From the NCBI GenBank assembly GCA_005786815.1, contig SYDB01000018.1:1-12719 (forward strand): 12,719 bases of DNA. The letters run 5' to 3'. Source of the stretch: Burkholderiales bacterium (GTDB lineage: Bacteria; Pseudomonadota; Gammaproteobacteria; Burkholderiales; Burkholderiaceae_C). Made by a program: the position numbers and the translations under genes. Shown piece by piece: positions 1 to 5,621 of the stretch; positions within the stretch are counted from its first letter, which is position 1, and each line of letters begins with the position of its first letter. The notes under the pieces were generated by a model that saw only the letters and a program-made list of their open reading frames with translations, did no database searches and was not told the origin of the DNA.

Positions 1-1
1 A

Positions 2-430
2 ACAGGTTTTGATTTAACAAACATTGACCAAACATATAACTCATTAATTTTGTATGTGGCTGCATTAAGCGCAAATGCAACTGGACTTGGCTCTAATAAT
101 ACAATTACATTAAATAATGATACTGGAAGAAATTACAGTTTTACAGGCACAAGAGATGGCTCTGTTGTCAATATAAATAGCGGTACAGGTATAGATGTTA
201 TGTCAAATGAGCAAGCAACAGGAACTTTTAGCATTTTTGCACAATTCCATAATTATGCAAACACAACATCAAAAAAGTTATACACTACACTTGGCAATTC
301 ACACGCAACAGTAATACCAAAATCTATAAGTGGTATGTGGGCAGATAACTCGGCAATAAACCGCATAACATTAACTCTTGGAGCAGGTGCTTATGACGCA
401 GGAACTTACATATTGTATGGGGTGAAATAA
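2..430 (+). CDS. Phage-like virion/tail-associated protein, 3' part
   Basis: The frame is open from the left edge, so the gene begins upstream; the TTG at 50 is only an internal codon. About 142 residues are visible, rich in Asn, Thr, Ser and Gly. The pattern is predicted beta-strands with a stretch reading FAQFHNYANTT, then GMWADNSAINRITLTLGAG, and a C-terminal end LYGVK. This layout, in which a sample of repeats over a jelly-roll-like body ends in a short LYG(I/V)K tail, resembles structural or receptor-binding proteins from tailed phages in aquatic metagenomes. That resemblance is from memory of the family and was not searched. GC is about 32-38% by hand count, far below the rest of the window. 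The stop TAA shares its last base with the next ATG (TAATG), as in compact phage operons. It could instead be a cell-surface protein. Confidence 0.6.
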   Translation, partial: TGFDLTNIDQTYNSLILYVAALSANATGLGSNNTITLNNDTGRNYSFTGTRDGSVVNINSGTGIDVMSNEQATGTFSIFAQFHNYANTTSKKLYTTLGNSHATVIPKSISGMWADNSAINRITLTLGAGAYDAGTYILYGVK

Positions 431-1332
431 TGTTTATACAGGAACATAATTGCGAAACTGGCGAAATTACTTTGAGAGATTTGACTGCTAAAGAAATTGC
501 AGATGCAGCTTTGGGTGCGGCTAAAGCAGGTGCGTCGATTGTGCATTTGCATGCGCGCAATCCCGTTGACGGCAGCCCCTCACAAGACCCCGAGTTGTTC
601 ACGCCGTTTTTGAAAGAAATCAAAGAGAAAAGCAATGTAGTGATCAACCTCACCACTGGCGGCGCACCCACGATGACGATTGCCGACCGCTTGCGCCCTG
701 CGCACCACTTCAAACCCGAAGTCGCATCTTTGAACATGGGCTCGATGAACTTTGGTTTATACGACATGCTCAAGCGCTTCAAAACCTTTAAACATGACTG
801 GGAAGTGCCTTATCTCGCCAACAGTGATGACCGCGTGTTTAAAAACACCTTCAAAGATATTGCACACATCTTGCAGTCATGCAGCAATAACGAAACGCGA
901 TTCGAGATCGAGTGCTATGACATTGGGCATCTCTACACCGCAGCGCACTTTATTGACCGCGGCTTGATCAAAGCGCCTTTCCTGATTCAATCTGTCTTTG
1001 GTATTTTGGGTGGTATCGGCCCACATCCCGATGACGTGATGCATATGAGGCGCACTGCAGACCGCTTGTTTGGCAACGCTTATATATGGTCCGTTTTAGG
1101 TGCCGGTCGCAACCAGATTCCAATCGCAGCGCAGTCCTTAGCCATGGGTGGTAATGTGCGCGTTGGTTTGGAAGATTCTTTGTGGGACGGTCCTGGCAAA
1201 TTGGCCGAGTCGAATGCCGATCAAGTCACGCGCATTCGCAAAATCATTGAAGGGCTTTCATTAGAAGTCGCAACGCCTGACGAAGCCCGTAAGATTTTGC
1301 AGCTCAAAGGCCACCACAACGTTAACTTCTAA
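430..1332 (+). CDS. BKACE-family beta-keto acid cleavage enzyme with a foreign N-terminus (chimeric ORF)
   Basis: From about residue 22 on, this is a BKACE protein (DUF849, 3-keto-5-aminohexanoate cleavage family). Such enzymes convert a beta-keto acid plus acetyl-CoA to acetoacetate and a new acyl-CoA. The zinc-binding HLH is at residues 39-41, followed by Arg43. NLTTGG lies at 73-78, LNMGSMNFG at 101-109, and RVGLED at 244-249, where Glu248 is the expected third metal ligand. The C-terminus is complete. Residues 1 to about 21 (MFIQEHNCETGEITLRDLT) do not fit the family, which normally opens with a strand and a VTG-type turn carrying a conserved substrate-side Glu. They resemble the start of small phage tail-associated proteins (xxNCETGEI...LTAKEIAD). 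Translation starts on the phage-side signal GGGGTG just before 430. The native 5' end is therefore missing. The substrate cannot be told from sequence. Confidence 0.88.
   Translation: MFIQEHNCETGEITLRDLTAKEIADAALGAAKAGASIVHLHARNPVDGSPSQDPELFTPFLKEIKEKSNVVINLTTGGAPTMTIADRLRPAHHFKPEVASLNMGSMNFGLYDMLKRFKTFKHDWEVPYLANSDDRVFKNTFKDIAHILQSCSNNETRFEIECYDIGHLYTAAHFIDRGLIKAPFLIQSVFGILGGIGPHPDDVMHMRRTADRLFGNAYIWSVLGAGRNQIPIAAQSLAMGGNVRVGLEDSLWDGPGKLAESNADQVTRIRKIIEGLSLEVATPDEARKILQLKGHHNVNF
484..515. other. Phage/chromosome junction inside the BKACE ORF
   Basis: Composition and protein character change here. Hand counts per 60 bases are 33% GC at 421-480, 48% at 481-540 and 60% at 541-600. The codons for residues 19-27 (T-A-K-E-I-A-D-A-A) fit both a small phage tail-region protein and the LTxxEIADAA segment that starts helix 1 of BKACE enzymes, so the two parents may share a short stretch of near-identical sequence. 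That could be an overlap used by an assembler, or a recombination/attachment core. No integrase gene or inverted repeat is visible at the join. Confidence 0.65.
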
Positions 1333-1338
1333 AACACC

Positions 1339-1761
1339 ATGCGCATTTGGAAAAAAGAAATCTCCCCGACTATTCTTTCGACGAACCATATCGATACGGC
1401 GACTGAGCATTTAGGCTTAGAGTTCTTAGAAGTAGGAGATGACTTTATCCGTGCGCGTGTTCCTGTTGATAAACGCACCCGCCAACCGTATGGTCTGTTG
1501 CACGGCGGGGTGAGCGTGGTTTTAGCAGAAACCATCGGCTCTTGCGGTGCGCATTATTCGTGCCCACAAGATCACCGCGCTGTCGGTTTAGATATCAATG
1601 CCAACCATTTAAAGAGCGCTACCTCTGGCTGGGTAACAGGCACAGCGCGTCCTGTGCATATTGGCAAAAGCACGCAAGTCTGGCAAATCGATATGCATAA
1701 CGATGCGGGCGAGTTGACCTGCGTGTCACGCATCACCATGGCGATTCTTGCGCCACGATAA
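1339..1761 (+). CDS. Hotdog-fold acyl-CoA thioesterase, MenI/YdiI-like (PaaI superfamily)
   Basis: A 140-residue single-domain hotdog thioesterase that hydrolyses an acyl- or aroyl-CoA in the cytoplasm. It closely follows the E. coli MenI (YdiI) / EntH pattern: an MRIWKK opening, PVDKRTRQPYGLLHGG at 42-57, and VVLAETIG at 60-67. By alignment from memory the catalytic residues are Gln49, His55 and Glu64. Further family marks are GLDINANHLKSA and IGKSTQVWQI. Length matches the family (about 136-140). It starts six bases after the BKACE stop with no clear Shine-Dalgarno, suggesting translational coupling. Beside a BKACE enzyme it could release the acid from the acyl-CoA product, as the betainyl-CoA thioesterase does in bacterial carnitine breakdown, but this is inference. 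A role in menaquinone synthesis is unlikely because Burkholderiales normally use ubiquinone. Confidence 0.9.
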   Translation: MRIWKKEISPTILSTNHIDTATEHLGLEFLEVGDDFIRARVPVDKRTRQPYGLLHGGVSVVLAETIGSCGAHYSCPQDHRAVGLDINANHLKSATSGWVTGTARPVHIGKSTQVWQIDMHNDAGELTCVSRITMAILAPR

Positions 1762-1785
1762 ATGCGCTGACTACGCTTTTAATAA

Positions 1786-2343
1786 TTAAGCAGTTTTCAC
1801 CCGTTCGCTTTTCCAGTACACATCGTCGCCACCGTCTTGGCGGTTGAGCACGCGGGCCAGCACAAACATCAAATCACTCAGGCGATTGAGGTATTGACGT
1901 GGTGCGTCCTTTAAGGCTTCTTCGTTACCCAAGGCCACCACAGCGCGCTCGGCACGACGCGCCACAGTGCGACAGACATGTGCCAGCGCAGCTCCGCGAT
2001 TACCTGCGGGCAAGATAAATTCTTTCAAGCTCGGCAAATCTGCGTTGTAGCGCTTTAGCGCCTCATCGAGTTGCAAAACTGCCTCGGCTTTAAGAAGTTC
2101 AAAGCCTGGAATGGAAAGCTCGCCCCCTAAGTTAAACAACTGGTGTTGGATTTCCACCAACACGTCGCGCACATCTTGCGGCATTTCTTCGCACAGCAAA
2201 ACGCCTATGCTGGAGTTGAGTTCATCCACATCGCCCATGGCGTGTACGCGCAAGCTGTTTTTGGAGACGCGTTGGTTGTCGCCTAGCCCCGTTGTTCCTG
2301 CATCGCCTGTGCGGGTTGCAATTTGTGTGAGTCGGTTACTCAT
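1786..2343 (-). CDS. pduO: Cob(I)alamin adenosyltransferase, PduO type
   Basis: A 185-residue ATP:cob(I)alamin adenosyltransferase that transfers the adenosyl group of ATP to reduced cobalamin, giving coenzyme B12. Family motifs are in order. The N-terminal ATP-binding TRTGDAGTTGLGD is at 10-22 and GDVDELNSSIG at 38-48. FILPAG is at 109-114, the arginine-rich helix CRTVARRAER at 124-133, and YLNRLSDLMFVLAR at 151-164. All conserved ATP and cobalamin contacts I can recognise are present, and the length is that of stand-alone PduO/MmaB enzymes. An AGGA Shine-Dalgarno sits eight bases before the ATG. It is convergent with the thioesterase gene (24-base gap, no hairpin terminator seen) and divergent from the D-lactate dehydrogenase. 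No B12-dependent enzyme lies nearby, and the leader has no cobalamin riboswitch-sized space. Confidence 0.95.
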   Translation of the reverse strand: MSNRLTQIATRTGDAGTTGLGDNQRVSKNSLRVHAMGDVDELNSSIGVLLCEEMPQDVRDVLVEIQHQLFNLGGELSIPGFELLKAEAVLQLDEALKRYNADLPSLKEFILPAGNRGAALAHVCRTVARRAERAVVALGNEEALKDAPRQYLNRLSDLMFVLARVLNRQDGGDDVYWKSERVKTA

Positions 2344-2410
2344 TAGGGTTTTCCTTTGCCTTTGTGCGTTTTTTCGCTTACAGACATTATTGTGCCTGTC
2401 GACACTGTGG

Positions 2411-2440
2411 TGTACATAAATATGAAGTTCTAATTAGAAT
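2411..2440 (+). promoter_or_regulatory. Candidate sigma-70 promoter for the D-lactate dehydrogenase gene
   Basis: TGTACA (2411-2416, four of six matches to TTGACA) is followed by 18 bases and TAGAAT (2435-2440, five of six matches to TATAAT). This would place the start of transcription about 15-20 bases before the ATG at 2465. The intergenic region (2344-2464, 121 bases) must also hold the promoter for the divergent adenosyltransferase gene, for which I see no convincing -35/-10 pair. Prediction by eye only. Confidence 0.35.
2428..2439. promoter_or_regulatory. Perfect 12-bp palindrome overlapping the candidate -10 (possible operator)
   Basis: TTCTAATTAGAA is a perfect inverted repeat in the divergent promoter region and covers most of the proposed TAGAAT -10 element. 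A repressor bound here would block polymerase. Short AT-rich palindromes do occur by chance, and no regulator gene lies next to it. Confidence 0.3.
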
Positions 2441-2453
2441 GATCCACTTACTT

Positions 2454-2458
2454 GGAGA
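2454..2458 (+). promoter_or_regulatory. Ribosome binding site GGAGA
   Basis: GGAGA lies six bases before the ATG at 2465 and fixes the start of the D-lactate dehydrogenase gene. It is the clearest Shine-Dalgarno on the plus strand. Confidence 0.75.
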
Positions 2459-2464
2459 CATCGC

Positions 2465-3892
2465 ATGAACGCCCCTACCTCGCATGACCACTTGGTTCCC
2501 GTGATATCGCAACGCGATATTCCTCCTGCTTTTGTAGAGGCTTTGAAATCGCGGTTTGCCGCCAATTGTTCTACCGCCCAAGTTGTACGTGAACAGCATG
2601 GTCGCGATGAGTCTGCCTTCACCGAAGTGCCTCCACCTATAGCAGTGGTGTTTGCGGAAAACACACAAGACGTAGCCGATGCAGTGGCGTTGGCTGCGCA
2701 ACACCGCGTTCCTGTGATTCCATTCGGTGTGGGATCTTCGCTTGAAGGCCATCTGCTCGCCGTGCAAGGCGGAATCAGTATTGACGTGAGTCGCATGAAC
2801 AAAGTTTTGTCGATCAATGCAGATGATTTGACCGTCACCGTTCAGGCCGGTGTGACACGCAAACAGTTGAACGAAGAAATCAAAAGCACTGGCTTGTTCT
2901 TTCCAATCGACCCTGGAGCTGATGCCACGATTGGCGGTATGAGTGCAACTCGCGCGAGCGGAACCAACGCTGTGCGCTACGGAACCATGCGCGAAAACGT
3001 ATTGGCTTTAGAAGTGGTCACATCGAGTGGCCAAGTCATTCGCACGGGCACGCGCGCTAAAAAATCTTCTGCAGGCTATGACCTCACACGCTTGATGGTG
3101 GGCAGCGAAGGCACGCTGGGCGTGATCACTGAAATCACCTTGCGTTTGTATCCCTTGCCTGAAGCGGTATTGGCAGCAGTGTGCTCATTCCCAAGCATTG
3201 AAGCCGCTGTTCGCACCACCATTACCATGATCCAAATAGGTGTGCCGATTGCACGTGTCGAATTAATCGACGCCAATGCTGTGCGCATGGTCAACGCACA
3301 CTCCAAATTGGAACTCGCCGAGTCGCCGATGTTATTGATGGAGTTTCACGGTTCACCCAATGGCGTCAAAGAACAAGCTGAAACCGTGCAAGAGATTGCC
3401 AACGATAACGGTGGGCAATCGTTTGAGTGGGCCACTACACCTGAAGAGCGCACGCGTCTTTGGACCGCGCGCCACAACGCGTATTTCGCAGGCATCCAAA
3501 GCAAACCGGGTTGTCGTGCCATCAGCACAGACACCTGTGTGCCCATTAGCCGTTTGGCAGATTGCTTGCTCGACTCTGTTGCGGAAGCTGACGCCTCTGG
3601 CAGTCCCTACTTTTTAGTGGGCCACGTAGGTGACGGCAATTTCCACTTTGGTTATTTGATAGACCCCAACAATGCCGCAGAGCGTGAGACCGCTGAAACC
3701 TTGAACCACAAACTAGTGCAACGCGCACTCAGTTTGGAAGGCACCTGCACCGGTGAGCACGGTATTGGCTTACACAAGATTGATTTCTTGGTCACGGAAG
3801 CGGGCGAAGGCGCGGTAGACATGATGCGCACCCTCAAGCGGGCCCTCGACCCGCACAACATCATGAACCCTGGGAAGATTTTTTCTTATTGA
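2465..3892 (+). CDS. FAD-linked D-lactate / D-2-hydroxyacid dehydrogenase (LDHD/GlcD family)
   Basis: A 475-residue flavoprotein of the GlcD/Dld family that oxidises a D-2-hydroxy acid (D-lactate most likely) and passes electrons to a cytochrome or quinone. The PCMH-type FAD-binding domain spans about 55-235, with PFGVGSSLEGH at 86-96, FPIDPGADATIGGM at 146-159, ASGTNAVRYGTMRENV at 164-179 and VGSEGTLGVIT at 212-222. The C-terminal FAD-oxidase domain has RLWTARHNA (331-339), the catalytic-region HVGDGNFH (387-394), GTCTGEHGIG (426-435) and the ending DPHNIMNPGKIF. The wording follows animal and fungal mitochondrial LDHD more closely than glycolate oxidase GlcD, and there are no glcE/glcF partners, which favours D-lactate. 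No signal peptide is seen, so it is probably cytoplasmic or peripheral on the inner membrane. Its last 32 bases overlap the convergent kinase gene. Confidence 0.92.
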   Translation: MNAPTSHDHLVPVISQRDIPPAFVEALKSRFAANCSTAQVVREQHGRDESAFTEVPPPIAVVFAENTQDVADAVALAAQHRVPVIPFGVGSSLEGHLLAVQGGISIDVSRMNKVLSINADDLTVTVQAGVTRKQLNEEIKSTGLFFPIDPGADATIGGMSATRASGTNAVRYGTMRENVLALEVVTSSGQVIRTGTRAKKSSAGYDLTRLMVGSEGTLGVITEITLRLYPLPEAVLAAVCSFPSIEAAVRTTITMIQIGVPIARVELIDANAVRMVNAHSKLELAESPMLLMEFHGSPNGVKEQAETVQEIANDNGGQSFEWATTPEERTRLWTARHNAYFAGIQSKPGCRAISTDTCVPISRLADCLLDSVAEADASGSPYFLVGHVGDGNFHFGYLIDPNNAAERETAETLNHKLVQRALSLEGTCTGEHGIGLHKIDFLVTEAGEGAVDMMRTLKRALDPHNIMNPGKIFSY

Positions 3893-5621
3893 GTAAGTGT
3901 TGCACTTGCTCACACAATTTGACTTGGTCAAATGGTTTGAGCACGGTGTTGTCTACACCAGCTTTAGCAAAGCGTTCTAAGTCATTGGGGTTGACGTTAG
4001 CCGTTAGCCCGAGCACCGGAATATTTGCCGCAGCGCCTTGAAGTTCTTGTCTTAAGCGTTGCGTGGCTTCTATGCCATCCATCTCTGGCATGACCATGTC
4101 CATCAATACCAAGTCAAAGTGATGGGTCTTAAGTTCTGCCAGCGCCTTGATGCCGTTATCAGCTTCAGCCACAGCACTGTTCTTCCAATGCTTTTGCAAG
4201 ATTTGACGCGCTAGCAAACGGTTAATCGGATGGTCGTCGACCACTAAAAACCGATAAGCAACTTCAGCGTTTACATCCACGTCTGTTGGTACAGCGTTTG
4301 CAACACTTTGTGGTGCTTGTGCTTGCAGTGGCAAATAAAACCAAAAGTGCGCACCCTGTCCTTGTGTGCTCTCGAAACCAATCTTGCCACCCATGAGTTC
4401 TACCAAGCGCTTGGAGATAGACAACCCTAAGCCATTTCCACCAAATCGCGCTTGCACTTCTTCGCCTTGGCTAAAGCGTTCAAAAATATGGGGTTGCAGA
4501 TCTGATGCAATACCAATGCCAGAGTCTTTGATGGAGAACATGACGCCGCCCTCTTTTAGCGTCACGCGCACATGCACAAAACCTTGGTGGGTGAACTTGA
4601 TGGCATTAGCCAGTAAGTTGACCAAGATTTGCATCAGGCGATGGCGGTCTGTTCGCACCCATTGCGGCACATCCGCGTCAACTGTGCATTGAAAGTCTAG
4701 TTGTGTACTTTTAAGGCGCTGTAAAAACAATCCCGTGGCACTGTCGATGGTGTCTTGCAAGACAAAGTTTTCTGAGTGGATGTTGATGTTTCCAGCTTGC
4801 AGCTGTGAAAAGTCCAAGACATCGTTGATGACCGTTAATAAATGCTCAGCCGATTGTTGGGTGTGTTGCAAGATTTTAAGCGCATGGGGCTTGTCTTTCG
4901 CTTGTTGCATCAGCAAGGTATTAAAGCCCAAAATGGCGTTCATGGGTGTGCGTAATTCATGGCTAACCGTAGCGATAAACAACTCACGCGCCGCAGATAC
5001 GCGCTCTAGTTCTTCTTGGTTTTCTTTGAGTTGTCGGTTGTAAATACCACGCGTTTTAAATGTTTTGCGAAACATGTTGTTGTAGAGAAACGGGGTTAAG
5101 AGCACAGCTAATAGCGTGGCGGTGTATGTAGCGAATGAGCCGCGCAGTTCTTCATTGCCAAGTTTGAGTGGCTCTAGCAAAACTCCACTAGCCGTGCACC
5201 AAGCAACGACCAAATACTCCACGATGCCTAAGCCCAGCCAAATAAAGCCCTGTTTTTTACCAAGGACATAAAAAGCAACCAATGGCGCCAACATGATCCA
5301 GTTCAACTTAGGAGAATAAATACCTCCTGTCAAAAGACTCAAATAAATAATCAGCGCGTTGTATCCAATTAAAACAACGACGACCGCTTTTCTTTCTGAG
5401 GCTCCAAATTGAAGCATCACGAACTCGAAAAATATAAGAGAAATAATACCCAATCGCGGGATGAGTTGGTTCTCGTTTGGATCGACAACGATGAGTATGG
5501 ACACCAAAATGATGGTCAGCCATGCCAGCACAAATAAGTAAGGCCTATGACCTTCTTGGAACGCCCTTGGCAAATAAGGCGCTATACGTATCGTCATGTC
5601 TAAAGGTTGTTGCAACGCCAT
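3861..5621 (-). CDS. Hybrid sensor histidine kinase, six-helix membrane sensor, HisKA-HATPase-REC (second of pair)
   Basis: A 586-residue inner-membrane hybrid kinase. Six hydrophobic helices are predicted at about 27-46, 56-72, 79-97, 105-120, 125-144 and 164-180. TGGIYSP (98-104) lies between helices 3 and 4. A short coiled segment leads to HisKA, where ATVSHELRTPMNAILGF places the phosphorylated His at 221. The ATPase domain shows an N-box (LLANAIKF), G1 DSGIGI and G2 GGNGLGLSISKR. A receiver domain follows, with acidic VVDDHPIN near 460, phospho-acceptor Asp508 in LVLMDMVMPEMDG, and Lys562 in LKPFD. There is no HPt or DNA-binding output, so phosphate must pass to a partner elsewhere. I chose ATG 5621 over TTG 5624: it overlaps the upstream kinase stop (TGATG) and has AAGGG about eight bases upstream. 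The membrane motif resembles RegB/PrrB redox sensors. The signal is unknown. Confidence 0.93.
   Translation of the reverse strand: MALQQPLDMTIRIAPYLPRAFQEGHRPYLFVLAWLTIILVSILIVVDPNENQLIPRLGIISLIFFEFVMLQFGASERKAVVVVLIGYNALIIYLSLLTGGIYSPKLNWIMLAPLVAFYVLGKKQGFIWLGLGIVEYLVVAWCTASGVLLEPLKLGNEELRGSFATYTATLLAVLLTPFLYNNMFRKTFKTRGIYNRQLKENQEELERVSAARELFIATVSHELRTPMNAILGFNTLLMQQAKDKPHALKILQHTQQSAEHLLTVINDVLDFSQLQAGNINIHSENFVLQDTIDSATGLFLQRLKSTQLDFQCTVDADVPQWVRTDRHRLMQILVNLLANAIKFTHQGFVHVRVTLKEGGVMFSIKDSGIGIASDLQPHIFERFSQGEEVQARFGGNGLGLSISKRLVELMGGKIGFESTQGQGAHFWFYLPLQAQAPQSVANAVPTDVDVNAEVAYRFLVVDDHPINRLLARQILQKHWKNSAVAEADNGIKALAELKTHHFDLVLMDMVMPEMDGIEATQRLRQELQGAAANIPVLGLTANVNPNDLERFAKAGVDNTVLKPFDQVKLCEQVQHLLNKKKSSQGS

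Noticed and set aside
324..782. Minus-strand open frame of 152 codons across the phage/BKACE junction
   Set aside because: It is antisense to two better-supported genes, shows no family motifs, and has low-complexity composition typical of a shadow frame.
1762..1785. Rho-independent terminator between thioesterase and adenosyltransferase genes
   Set aside because: Only a three-base stem (GCG/CGC) before TTTT can be drawn, too weak to call.
2344..2464. Cobalamin riboswitch before the adenosyltransferase gene
   Set aside because: The whole divergent region is 121 bases and must hold two promoters. I see no B12-box-like element and too little space for the roughly 200-base structure.
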